From NCBI GenBank assembly GCA_019359415.1, contig JAHHHH010000005.1, positions 62,001 through 126,000 on the forward strand: a DNA stretch of 64,000 bases, written 5' to 3'. Each line of letters starts with the position of its first letter. Position 1 is the stretch's first letter. Below, piece after piece: positions 1 to 8,156 of the stretch. The DNA is from Iphinoe sp. HA4291-MV1. GTDB lineage: Bacteria > Cyanobacteriota > Cyanobacteriia > Cyanobacteriales > Nostocaceae. The position numbers were made by a program, and so were the translations under genes. The notes under the pieces were generated by a model. That model had not been told where the DNA came from and searched no databases. It saw nothing but the letters and a program-made list of their open reading frames with translations.

Positions 1-72
1 AAGGTCAAGCCAAGTATCTGCTTTGCAGATGTAGCAACCGCTGAGAAGGCTGGCTTTAGCGCTCCCAAGTAG
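1..72 (+). CDS. C-terminal end of an unidentified protein (partial)
   Basis: Frame 1 is open from the left edge to a TAG at 70-72 and encodes 23 residues ending in AEKAGFSAPK. The pattern of a cysteine followed by an alanine/glutamate-rich stretch and AGF is reminiscent of the end of small sunset-type or nuclease-associated domains (FCF..VAAAEAAGFR), but the fragment is too short to assign. A clear hairpin terminator follows at 91-115, which supports a real gene ending here. The start lies outside the window. Confidence 0.45.
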   Translation, partial: KVKPSICFADVATAEKAGFSAPK

Positions 73-90
73 TATTGGGACGTAAGATTT

Positions 91-120
91 AAAGCCCTTG
101 CACAGCAAGGGCTTTATTAA
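91..120 (+). terminator. Hairpin terminator after the left-edge gene
   Basis: A perfect 10-bp stem (AAAGCCCTTG at 91-100, CAAGGGCTTT at 106-115) with a 5-nt loop, followed by ATTAA. It lies just after the stop codon at 72. The T-tract is weak, so termination strength is uncertain. Confidence 0.6.
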
Positions 121-201
121 AGGGTAAAAGTTTTTGTGGTAGTCATGCATGATAGACAATGTTTATCCTAAACCGGTAAATGATGACAAGCAGGAGTGAA
201 T

Positions 202-663
202 ATGACTATCCAAGTGGCGATCGCTATTCTTTACCAAAAAGACAAGTTTCTCATGCAGTTGCGGGATAACAATCCCAATATTCTCTATCCTGGTCATTGG
301 GCACTGTTTGGTGGACACATCGAACTTGATGAAACCCCAGAGGTTGCAGTACAGCGAGAAGTATTAGAAGAAATCGGCTACACTCTACCATCAACGTTTT
401 CCAAATTTGGCTGCTATCCCGATGAAAGAGTCTTTCGCCACGTTTTCTGTGCACCACTCACAGTGGAACGAAATCAACTCGTTCTCAACGAAGGTTGGGA
501 TATGAGCCTCATGACACCAGAAGACATTCGCTTGGGTGCGAGTTATTCAGCTATAACAGGAGATGTGCGACCCTTTAGACCTGTGCATCAGAAGATTCTG
601 TTAGATTTTATGGAGAGACACGAATTGTCTCACGACTCAAGTGTTCATCTGACTAATGACTAA
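202..663 (+). CDS. Nudix hydrolase
   Basis: 153 residues. A full Nudix box is visible: GHIELDE, then TPEVAVQ, then REVLEEIGY, matching Gx5Ex7REUxEExGU. Such enzymes hydrolyse nucleoside diphosphates linked to another group; the substrate here cannot be told from sequence. I chose ATG 202 because AGGAG (192-196) sits 5 nt upstream; a GTG at 196 in the same frame has no ribosome binding site. The stop TAA overlaps the ATG of the next gene by one base (TAATG at 661-665), so the two are probably translationally coupled. The pairing with a permease may be only an operon convenience. Confidence 0.9.
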   Translation: MTIQVAIAILYQKDKFLMQLRDNNPNILYPGHWALFGGHIELDETPEVAVQREVLEEIGYTLPSTFSKFGCYPDERVFRHVFCAPLTVERNQLVLNEGWDMSLMTPEDIRLGASYSAITGDVRPFRPVHQKILLDFMERHELSHDSSVHLTND

Positions 664-1763
664 TGACTAACTACAAACTACCGCAATGGTTAAGTTTGAG
701 CCTAGCATTTCCCCTTGCTATACTCAATGGTTGGGTATTGCTTCTGGTTGTGCAGTATTTTCAACCTTTGGTTAGTATCTTTGTCGCTGCCAGTTTGCTA
801 GCTTTTGTTTTAGACTATCCAATTCGGTTTTTTCAGCAACAAGGGGTAAAACGCAACTTCGCTGTGGGAAGTGTGTTGTTGTTAACTGTAGTCATTGTCG
901 TAGCTTTAACTCTCACGTTAGTTCCCTTGATTCTGCAACAGCTCAATGAGCTGGCTAATTTTTTGCCAAGTTGGATTGATTCTGGAATGCAACAACTTCA
1001 AGCTTTCCAAGATTGGGCTGCAACCCAACAGCTTCCCGTGAATTTGAGTGGCTTATTGACTCAACAGGTAGACAGATTATCCAATCAACTCCAATCCTTA
1101 ACTGGTCAAGTTCTTGGTTTTGCTGTAGATACCATTGGTAGTGTAGCCAATGTGCTGTTGACGGTCGTGTTGACAATCTACTTAGTGTTGAATGGAGAAC
1201 GTCTTTGGGATGGAATTTTCCAGTGGTTTCCGCCTCGTATAGGTTTGCAAGTACGGCAATTGGTACGTGAAGACTTTCAAAATTACTTTATTGGTCAAGC
1301 AACATTAGGTGCTTTACTAGCACTTGCTTTGATACTTGTCTTTTTAGCACTGCGAGTTCCTCTAGCTTTACTTTTTGGCATCATAATTGGATTCTTTTCT
1401 TTATTCCCCTTTGGTACAGGTATAGGTATTGCTATAGTCAGTTTGTTGGTGGGATTGCAAAACTTTTGGTTAGGAGTTGAAGTTCTAGCCGTTGCAGTGA
1501 TGATTGACCAAGTGAATACTAACTTCGTTGCTCCGCGCCTTTTGGGGAATTTGACTGGCTTAAATCCCGTGTGGGTTGTCATTTCCTTGCTATTGGGAAC
1601 GAAACTGGGAGGACTGCTGGGTTTGTTGGTTGCTATACCCATCGCCAGTTTTATCAAAGATGTGGCAGATAGCTGGCGTGCTGGAGGATTTAATCAGGTA
1701 GAAGATGATGTCGAATCTGAAACAGTAAAGGTAGTGAGTGATACAGCAAGAATATACAGCTAA
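663..1763 (+). CDS. AI-2E family (PerM/YdiK-like) permease
   Basis: 366 residues, very hydrophobic, with the AI-2E transporter family layout: two N-terminal membrane segments, a long amphipathic middle region (about residues 95-160), then five to six more segments, including a glycine/phenylalanine-rich GIIIGFFSLFPFGTG stretch and a late NFVAPRLLG motif typical of the family. Members are membrane permeases; only a few have been shown to export autoinducer-2 or other small molecules, so the substrate is unknown. The start overlaps the Nudix stop codon. The last 25 residues are hydrophilic and probably cytoplasmic. Confidence 0.88.
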   Translation: MTNYKLPQWLSLSLAFPLAILNGWVLLLVVQYFQPLVSIFVAASLLAFVLDYPIRFFQQQGVKRNFAVGSVLLLTVVIVVALTLTLVPLILQQLNELANFLPSWIDSGMQQLQAFQDWAATQQLPVNLSGLLTQQVDRLSNQLQSLTGQVLGFAVDTIGSVANVLLTVVLTIYLVLNGERLWDGIFQWFPPRIGLQVRQLVREDFQNYFIGQATLGALLALALILVFLALRVPLALLFGIIIGFFSLFPFGTGIGIAIVSLLVGLQNFWLGVEVLAVAVMIDQVNTNFVAPRLLGNLTGLNPVWVVISLLLGTKLGGLLGLLVAIPIASFIKDVADSWRAGGFNQVEDDVESETVKVVSDTARIYS

Positions 1764-1795
1764 AATTAAGGATACAGGAAAAAGAAAAACTAACA

Positions 1796-2041
1796 ATGCT
1801 GGCTAGCTATATTGACCAAGCAATGGAACTGGCAGTCTATGAAATTATTGAAGATGATGGAACTTACTGGGGTGAAATTCCCCCTTTACAGGGAGTTTGG
1901 GCGCGCCATCAAACTTTGGAAGGCTGTCGGCGTGAATTAAAAGAAGCTTTAAGCGACTGGTTAGCGCTGCGATTACGTTTGGGATTAATGATTCCTGAAA
2001 TAGCGGGTATCAATCTGAATAAACTCACTGAACCTGTCTAA
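1796..2041 (+). CDS. hicB: HicB-like antitoxin
   Basis: 81 residues in the HicB-like antitoxin fold: YEIIEDDGTYWGEIPPLQG followed by a TLEGCRRELKEAL helix and a C-terminal IPEIAG tail, as in type II HicB antitoxins that block the HicA mRNA interferase. An AGGA-rich leader precedes ATG 1796. The partner hicA begins 2 nt after the stop but is broken by two nonsense codons, so this antitoxin appears orphaned. It could still autoregulate or neutralise other HicA proteins in the cell. The intact frame argues for recent loss of the toxin or continued selection on HicB. Confidence 0.8.
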   Translation: MLASYIDQAMELAVYEIIEDDGTYWGEIPPLQGVWARHQTLEGCRRELKEALSDWLALRLRLGLMIPEIAGINLNKLTEPV

Positions 2042-2043
2042 GA

Positions 2044-2262
2044 ATGTCTAGATTAACCCCTGTTTCTTGGCACAATTTAGTAAAACGTCTGCGATAATTA
2101 GGCTTTGAAGGTCCTTATGCAGGGGGAAAGCATCCTTAGATGCGACGAGGTGATGTCACTTTAATTATTCCTAATTTTCATGAGGGCGATATTGGTGTAG
2201 GTTTATTGTCACGGTTGCTGCGACAAGCTGGAGTTTCTCGTGAAGAATGGTTAGGCGAGTAA
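2044..2262 (+). pseudogene. hicA: hicA toxin pseudogene with two in-frame stops
   Basis: Frame 2044-2262 reads as a 72-residue HicA interrupted by TAA at 2095-2097 and TAG at 2137-2139. The pieces are diagnostic: LGFEGPYAGGKHP, then MRRGDVTLIIPNFHEGDIGV, then LLSRLLRQAGVSREEWL. HicA is an mRNA interferase with a dsRBD-like fold and a catalytic His in the GGKHP region, still present here. Both stops can be explained by single substitutions (for example CAA or CAG to TAA or TAG). It lies 2 nt after hicB in the usual antitoxin-toxin pairing. Read-through is not expected, so no functional toxin should be made. Confidence 0.88.
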
Positions 2263-2336
2263 AGTTTTGACGTGTTAGGAGATGAGTCAATCCCAGATGT
2301 TGTCTTAGAGCGATAAAGCGATAATAAAAAAAGTTT

Positions 2337-2437
2337 AGGACTTACGCACCATCTGCAAGAAACCCGGTTTCTTCGTTCGTATTTGGTTGCGAAACAGACG
2401 ATTTTTGGTAGAAACCGGGTTTCTTTGCGTAAGTCCT
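2337..2437. repeat. Inverted-repeat element (MITE-like) with AAACCCGG hairpin core
   Basis: Ends AGGACTTACGCA (2337-2348) and TGCGTAAGTCCT (2426-2437) are perfect 12-bp inverted repeats. Inside are inverted GAAACCCGGTTTCTT-type arms. The same core palindrome occurs in a different element at 46985-47076, and the left end with its outer flank (18 bp) recurs alone at 34328-34345. No clear target duplication is seen. Confidence 0.7.
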
Positions 2438-2469
2438 GAAGTTAAGTATCAAAGTTTTTGGAGTGGGTC

Positions 2470-3717
2470 ATGCTTAAGCAACTCATCTTTGAGAATTGGA
2501 AAAGTTTCCGTTATGCAGAGCTTCCGATTGATTCACTAACTGTCCTAATTGGTACAAATGCAAGTGGTAAATCGAATATCGTTGAAGCTTTGGAATTTCT
2601 TCAAAGAATAGTTAGGGGCGAGGATATTGAAGCAGCTTTGGCAGGAGATAAAACGCTAACCTCTATTAGAGGTGGCGTAGAGTGGGCTGCCTTCAAACCA
2701 GAAACGCAATTTACATTAAAGGCATTGGTTCAAGGTGTAAATGATAAAAACGATTATTTTTTCAGTATCAAAGTCCAAACACAACCATTTATTAATGTTT
2801 TAGAAGAATATATAACTCGTCAAGAGCTTACCAAAAATACTCAATGGAGCAAGTTACAAGATTATCTACTGAAATTTACTTTAGGGTCTAATGGGATTCC
2901 TAGTATTTCTGCAATCTTTACAAAAGAGAAAACAAAAATTCCAATAAATAGAAATTTCCATAATCGTGGTTCAATGTTAACTGATTTAAAAGTCCTGAGA
3001 TTCTCTGATAATATTAGCAATGAAATTAATACAATTATTGAGACGCTGGAAAACATTTTTATCCTGAATCCCATGCCCTCTAAAATGCGGGATTACTCAA
3101 GGCTTTCTGACACTCTTGAAAGTGACGCCTCGAATATCGCAGGTGTATTAGCAGCATTATCTGATGAACACAAAGCCGAGGTAGAAGCAACTATATCAGC
3201 CTACACCAAGAATTTACCAGAAGGAGATATTCAAAGAATATGGGCAGAAAAAGTCGGTAGGTTTGGCACAGATGCCATGCTCTACTGCGAGGAACAATGG
3301 AAACCTGGTCATATCACAGAAATTGATGCCAGAAGTATGTCGGATGGTACCCTGAGATTTATAGCTATCCTTACAGCACTTCTCACAAGACCAGAAAGTA
3401 GTCAAATTGTCATTGAGGAAATAGATAACGGACTTCATCCCTCGCGAGCAGAATTACTGGTAAGAATGCTGCGAGAAATTGGTGAGAAAAGAAAAATTGA
3501 CATATTAATAACGACTCATAACCCAGCTTTGCTTGATGCTTTAGGACCAGAGATAGTTCCATTTGTCGTTGTAGCGCATCGAGATTCTGAAACTGGAGAA
3601 AGTAAACTGACTTTGCTAGAAGATATTGAGAACTTACCTAAATTGATGGCATCTGGTACATTAGGTAAGCTGACAACCAAAGGTGCTATAGAAAGAAGTC
3701 TTGCGGATACCAAATAG
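2470..3717 (+). CDS. RecF/OLD-like AAA15-type ATPase
   Basis: 415 residues from ATG 2470, which has GGAG at 2460-2463; an upstream TTG at 2458 lacks such a site. The N-terminus (FENWKSFRYAELPIDSLTVL) and Walker A GTNASGKS (about residues 28-35) are typical of SMC/RecF-like ABC ATPases. A Walker B with an ABC-type catalytic glutamate, IVIEEIDNGLHP, lies near residue 313, followed by an H-loop-like ILITTHNPALLDALG. The signature region SMSDGTLRFIAILTALL precedes it. There is no TOPRIM domain after the ATPase, unlike OLD nucleases. A PIN-like gene starts 8 nt downstream, which suggests a two-component ATPase sensor/nuclease effector unit. The exact system is not recognised. Confidence 0.85.
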   Translation: MLKQLIFENWKSFRYAELPIDSLTVLIGTNASGKSNIVEALEFLQRIVRGEDIEAALAGDKTLTSIRGGVEWAAFKPETQFTLKALVQGVNDKNDYFFSIKVQTQPFINVLEEYITRQELTKNTQWSKLQDYLLKFTLGSNGIPSISAIFTKEKTKIPINRNFHNRGSMLTDLKVLRFSDNISNEINTIIETLENIFILNPMPSKMRDYSRLSDTLESDASNIAGVLAALSDEHKAEVEATISAYTKNLPEGDIQRIWAEKVGRFGTDAMLYCEEQWKPGHITEIDARSMSDGTLRFIAILTALLTRPESSQIVIEEIDNGLHPSRAELLVRMLREIGEKRKIDILITTHNPALLDALGPEIVPFVVVAHRDSETGESKLTLLEDIENLPKLMASGTLGKLTTKGAIERSLADTK

Positions 3718-3725
3718 CGCCAGAT

Positions 3726-4238
3726 ATGAAGAAGGTTCTGATACTTGATACATCGATACTATGTGTTTACTTGGAAGTTCCTGGCAAAGATACCTGTGGA
3801 ACTGATGATAATAAGTGGAATAAAAAGCGAGTTGAGGAATTTTTGAAAAAAGAAAAAGATAGGGCATATTTTGTACTACCACTAGCCACCATCATAGAAA
3901 CTGGTAATCATATTGCACAAGCTAATTACAATCGATATGAAATAGCTCAAGCTTTGGCTGACTTGATGGTGAAAGCAGCAGATGGAACAACACCTTGGGC
4001 TGCTTTCACTGAACAAGCAGAATTCTGGGACGCAGAAGGCTTGAAAAAGTTAGCAGATGAATGGTCTCAATTAGCAGTGCAAAGAATTTCTATTGGTGAT
4101 GCGACTATCAAAACTGTCGCTGAATACTACGCCAAAATCGGTTGTCTCGTGGAGATTCTTACGGGTGATGATGGACTTAAGGCTTACCAGCCAAAGGTTC
4201 CTGTCCGGATACCGAGGCGAAGTCGGCGAAAGAGTTAA
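3726..4238 (+). CDS. PIN-like nuclease partner of the ATPase
   Basis: 170 residues. The N-terminus MKKVLILDTSIL places Asp8 after the first strand, as in PIN domains. Other acidic residues fall at plausible positions: Glu58 (TIIETGNHI), Asp125 (ISIGDATIK) and Asp148/149 (LTGDDGL). PIN domains use three to four carboxylates to bind Mg or Mn and cut RNA. The C-terminus is basic (RIPRRSRRKS) and may bind nucleic acid. The gene begins 8 nt after the ATPase and is surely cotranscribed. It is not a VapC toxin by context, since no VapB-like partner is present; an inducible effector controlled by the ATPase is more likely. Confidence 0.72.
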   Translation: MKKVLILDTSILCVYLEVPGKDTCGTDDNKWNKKRVEEFLKKEKDRAYFVLPLATIIETGNHIAQANYNRYEIAQALADLMVKAADGTTPWAAFTEQAEFWDAEGLKKLADEWSQLAVQRISIGDATIKTVAEYYAKIGCLVEILTGDDGLKAYQPKVPVRIPRRSRRKS

Positions 4239-4322
4239 CAAACCGTGAACAATTTGAGAGTATCGCTGATCTCAAGCTATCATCGGATATTGGCAGGTTG
4301 CCATGTGTATTGGTAGACATTC

Positions 4323-6977
4323 ATGAGCGCTTCTTACTCTGCATCCCAAACAACCCAACCCAACAACCCAACTGCGCCTCACGCTGATCACCGGCTGGTG
4401 GATCGCAGTAAGCTGACTCAAATGTTCCAGCATTATGTTGATATTAAGGATAAGTATCCTCACGCGATGCTACTGTATCGAGTGGGAGATTTCTTTGAAT
4501 GTTACTTTGAAGATGCTGTGACTTTGGCGCAGGAATTAGAACTCTCCCTCACCAGCAAGCTTGTAGGGGAAGTCGGACGAGTGGCGATGAGCGGTGTACC
4601 ACATCATGCTTGGGAACGCCACGCAACACAACTGGTAGAAAAAGGGTATGCGGTTGTCATTTGCGATCAAGTGGAAGATGCTGCAGAAGCTGCTGGGAGG
4701 TTGGTGCGGCGGGAAGTCACGCGCATCCTTACCCCTGGAACTTTGCTAGAGGAAGGAATGCTCAAGTCAAGCCGCAATAATTACCTGGCGGCTGTGGTGA
4801 TCGCTGGAGAACATTGGGGTTTGGCTTATGCAGATATTTCTACAGGTGAATTCCTCACTACACAAGGTAGCAATTTAGAGCTTTTGACACAGGAACTTAT
4901 GCGCTTGCAGCCTGCGGAAGTGCTCGTTCCGACTAACGCACCAGACTTGAGAAATTTACTACTGCGTGCAGGAGAAAAATCGGAACATTTGCCCGAATGT
5001 TTGCCACCATCTTTTTGTTATTGTTTGCGATCGCAAATTCCTTTCTCTCAAGGAGAAGCCAGAGCAAGATTGTTGCACAAATTTAAAGTGCGATCGCTCG
5101 AAGGACTCGGCTGCGATCATCTCCCCTTAGCAGTCCGCGCCGCAGGTGGTTTACTAGAATATTTAGAAGATACGCAAAAAGAAAACGCTATTCCTCTACA
5201 GTCGCTACGCACCTATACCCTCACTGACTTTTTAATTGTTGACTATCAAACTCGCCGCAACCTAGAAATTACGCAAACTGTCCGTGATGGTACTTTTGTC
5301 GGCTCCTTGCTGTGGGCTTTGGATAGAACTAGTACAGCTATGGGTAGTCGTGCCTTACGGCGGTGGTTATTACAACCGTTACTTGATATTAAAGGTATTC
5401 GCTCCCGGCAAGACACTATCCAAGAATTGGTAGAAAATACAACTCTCCGTCAAGAACTACGGCAATTGTTACGTCAAATTTATGACCTAGAGCGGTTGAC
5501 AGGACGTGCTGGTTCTGGTACTGCTAATGCCAGGGATTTACTTGCTTTGGCAGACTCGCTCTCTCGTTTACCGGAATTATCTCACTTAGTAGCTAGTACA
5601 CGTTCTCCATTTCTGAAAGCATTGCAGAAGGTACCACCGATCCTAGAAGAGTTGGCACAGCAAATTCGAGATCATCTCGTGGAGTCGCCACCCATACATA
5701 TCAAAGAAGGCGGATTGATTCGCTCTGGGGTTCATGCTCAATTGGACGAAAGACGTGCGACTGTCGAAGACGACCAAAAATGGATTGCAAATTTGGAAGT
5801 TGATGAGAAAGCAAGGACGGGAATTCCGACGCTGAAAGTGGGATTTAATAAAACTTTTGGTTACTACATCAGTATTTCCCGTGCAAAAGCCGACCAAGTG
5901 CCGTCTAATTATATACGCAAGCAAACACTAGTCAATGAGGAGCGCTACATCACGCCAGAGTTGAAGGAACGAGAAGCGCGGATTCTCACAGCGCGAGATG
6001 ATTTAAATCAGTTGGAATATGAGATTTTTGTGGCGTTGCGGGAAGAAGTGGGCGCACAAGCAGAAATCATTCGCAATATTTCCCGTGCGGTAGCGGCGGC
6101 GGATGTGTTGTGTGGTTTGGCTGAGTTAGCGGTTTATCAAGGTTACTGTCGTCCAGAAATGCTGGAGGGACGAGAAATTACAATTGTAGATGGACGTCAT
6201 CCGGTGGTAGAACAGTCTTTACCTGCGGGATTCTTTGTACCAAATTCGACACAGTTGGGAAGGGAAGCAGGGGAAGCAGAGGAGCAGAGGAGCAGGGGAG
6301 CAGGGGAAGAAAATACTTCTTCATCTTCCTCATCTGTCCATCCCGACCTTATCATCCTCACTGGTCCGAATGCGAGTGGTAAAAGTTGTTATTTGCGTCA
6401 GGTGGGGTTAATTCAGCTGATGGCGCAAATCGGTAGTTTTGTCCCTGCTCGGTCTGCTAGGCTGGGAGTGTGCGATCGCATTTTCACTCGTGTTGGTGCG
6501 GTGGATGATTTGGCGACGGGTCAATCTACTTTTATGGTAGAGATGAATGAGACGGCAAATATTCTCAATCATGCAACGTCGCGATCGCTCGTGTTGTTAG
6601 ATGAAATTGGCAGAGGAACAGCGACGTTTGATGGTCTTTCTATTGCTTGGGCGGTGGCAGAGTACATCGCAACGGAGATTCGGGCGCGGACGATTTTTGC
6701 TACGCACTACCATGAGTTGAATGAATTGGCTTCGTTATTGCCAAATGTTGCTAATTACCAAGTAACGGTGAAGGAGTTACCCGACCAAATTATCTTTTTG
6801 CACCAAGTTCAACCAGGAGGTGCTGATAAGTCTTACGGAATTGAAGCGGGAAGGTTGGCGGGTTTACCAAAGGTTGTAATTGCACGGGCGAAACAAGTGA
6901 TGGGACAAATTGAAAAGCATAGCAAGATTGCAGTTGGTTTGCGTACAAGTCTTCAGGAAGAAGATAGCGATCGCTAA
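4323..6977 (+). CDS. mutS: DNA mismatch repair protein MutS
   Basis: 884 residues, slightly longer than usual. The mismatch-reading motif [11 protein letters not shown] is near residues 51-61, followed by connector, lever and clamp domains, then the ATPase with Walker A GPNASGKS (about 681-688), the [20 protein letters not shown] segment and Walker [17 protein letters not shown]. The C-terminus lacks the long beta-binding tail of enteric MutS. Residues about 640-672 (bases 6245-6345) are an acidic, serine-rich insertion just before Walker A, encoded by GGGGAGCAG-like repeat DNA of the kind found between genes here. The frame is kept. A HIP1 site overlaps the 3' end. Confidence 0.97.
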   Translation: MSASYSASQTTQPNNPTAPHADHRLVDRSKLTQMFQHYVDIKDKYPHAMLLYRVGDFFECYFEDAVTLAQELELSLTSKLVGEVGRVAMSGVPHHAWERHATQLVEKGYAVVICDQVEDAAEAAGRLVRREVTRILTPGTLLEEGMLKSSRNNYLAAVVIAGEHWGLAYADISTGEFLTTQGSNLELLTQELMRLQPAEVLVPTNAPDLRNLLLRAGEKSEHLPECLPPSFCYCLRSQIPFSQGEARARLLHKFKVRSLEGLGCDHLPLAVRAAGGLLEYLEDTQKENAIPLQSLRTYTLTDFLIVDYQTRRNLEITQTVRDGTFVGSLLWALDRTSTAMGSRALRRWLLQPLLDIKGIRSRQDTIQELVENTTLRQELRQLLRQIYDLERLTGRAGSGTANARDLLALADSLSRLPELSHLVASTRSPFLKALQKVPPILEELAQQIRDHLVESPPIHIKEGGLIRSGVHAQLDERRATVEDDQKWIANLEVDEKARTGIPTLKVGFNKTFGYYISISRAKADQVPSNYIRKQTLVNEERYITPELKEREARILTARDDLNQLEYEIFVALREEVGAQAEIIRNISRAVAAADVLCGLAELAVYQGYCRPEMLEGREITIVDGRHPVVEQSLPAGFFVPNSTQLGREAGEAEEQRSRGAGEENTSSSSSSVHPDLIILTGPNASGKSCYLRQVGLIQLMAQIGSFVPARSARLGVCDRIFTRVGAVDDLATGQSTFMVEMNETANILNHATSRSLVLLDEIGRGTATFDGLSIAWAVAEYIATEIRARTIFATHYHELNELASLLPNVANYQVTVKELPDQIIFLHQVQPGGADKSYGIEAGRLAGLPKVVIARAKQVMGQIEKHSKIAVGLRTSLQEEDSDR

Positions 6978-7151
6978 ATGATTTGACTGTGTTGACAAAT
7001 AAATGTCCGTCGCACTTTGGCAAGTTGTAGGGTAGCAAAGATGGAGCGATGGCGTAGAGCGATCGCTTTACAAACGCACCAGCTATGACAAGCGATAATG
7101 AGACTATATTGAGTTGCAATAACGACTTGATGGGATTGAGGTTAAACATCA

Positions 7152-8129
7152 ATGGCTGATAAATTTACTCACGGTTACGCTTTGTTAATTGGTGTTGGTG
7201 AGTCTGCTTATAGTAAGTTATCTTTGCCAGTGACTGTCAAAGATACTCAAGCAATATATGCTGCTTTAATTGACCCTGAATTGTGTGCGTATCCCGATGA
7301 TAAAGAGCATATCCGAGTGTTGAATAATCAGGAAGCAACACGGCAAGGCATTTTGGATGGTTTGAATTGGTTAAAGGAAAAAGCAAACACAGATCCAAGT
7401 GCAACTGTATTTGTTTATTATTCAGGACATGGCTGGGTAGATAAAACGACTAGTCGTTATTATTTGCTGCAACATGATATTAAACCAACTAAACTTGCTA
7501 GTTCAGCCCTTGCAGCAGAAACATTTACAGATGCTTTGCGACAAATTCGCTCGGAACGTTTGTTAGTGGTGATTGATAGTTGTCATGCAGCAGGAATGGC
7601 GACTTCTAAAGAAGCCGATATTGAACTTTTAGAAGAATTTGATGATTTTGAACGAGTTGCTCCTTCCAAAGGTTTAATTGATGACTTGAAACAAGGTAAA
7701 GGCAGAGTTGTTTTTACATCATCAGAGGGAGAGCAAAAGTCTTGGATAAAAGATGAGTCAAACAGTATTTATACATATTATTTTCTTGAAGCTTTGCAGG
7801 GCGCAGCGAATAAACCTGGTGACACAGAAGTTAAGGTTTCTAACTTAATGAATTACCTCAGCAAAGCTGTCCCTGAAAGTGCGTTGCAGTTATATGGTGC
7901 AGAACAAACTCCTCACTTCGACATGGATGCAGGAGATTTTGTGATTGCTCAACTTAGAGGTGGTAAAGGTTTACCTGCTAAAGGATGGGAGGAAGTTCAG
8001 CCTCAAGCGACTCAAAAAATTAACCAAATAGCTCAAAATATTCAGCAGTATGGACGATACATCACCAACATTAATGAAGTTCGTGATGTCCAAAACTTCC
8101 ATATTGGTGATGTTATTCATAACAATTAA
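7152..8129 (+). CDS. Caspase-like (C14) protease
   Basis: 325 residues. The catalytic His is His93 in YYSGHGW and the Cys is Cys144 in VIDSCHAAG, the pair of metacaspase/orthocaspase-type C14 peptidases. Start ATG 7152. The caspase domain takes up about residues 5-265; the tail ends in ITNINEVRDVQNFHIGDVI, which closely matches a motif near the N-terminus of the next gene product (27 nt downstream). Such short terminal modules are known as effector-associated adaptors in multicellular cyanobacteria. No signal peptide is present. Probable role: proteolytic effector or signalling protease in a conflict or cell-death pathway; substrate unknown. Confidence 0.88.
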   Translation: MADKFTHGYALLIGVGESAYSKLSLPVTVKDTQAIYAALIDPELCAYPDDKEHIRVLNNQEATRQGILDGLNWLKEKANTDPSATVFVYYSGHGWVDKTTSRYYLLQHDIKPTKLASSALAAETFTDALRQIRSERLLVVIDSCHAAGMATSKEADIELLEEFDDFERVAPSKGLIDDLKQGKGRVVFTSSEGEQKSWIKDESNSIYTYYFLEALQGAANKPGDTEVKVSNLMNYLSKAVPESALQLYGAEQTPHFDMDAGDFVIAQLRGGKGLPAKGWEEVQPQATQKINQIAQNIQQYGRYITNINEVRDVQNFHIGDVIHNN

Positions 8130-8156
8130 TTGCTGAAACTTATAGCAGAATTATAA

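Noticed and set aside
7152-8129. Type III CRISPR-associated caspase (TPR-CHAT/Craspase-like)
   Set aside because: No cas genes are nearby and the C-terminal motif ties it to the FGE gene instead.
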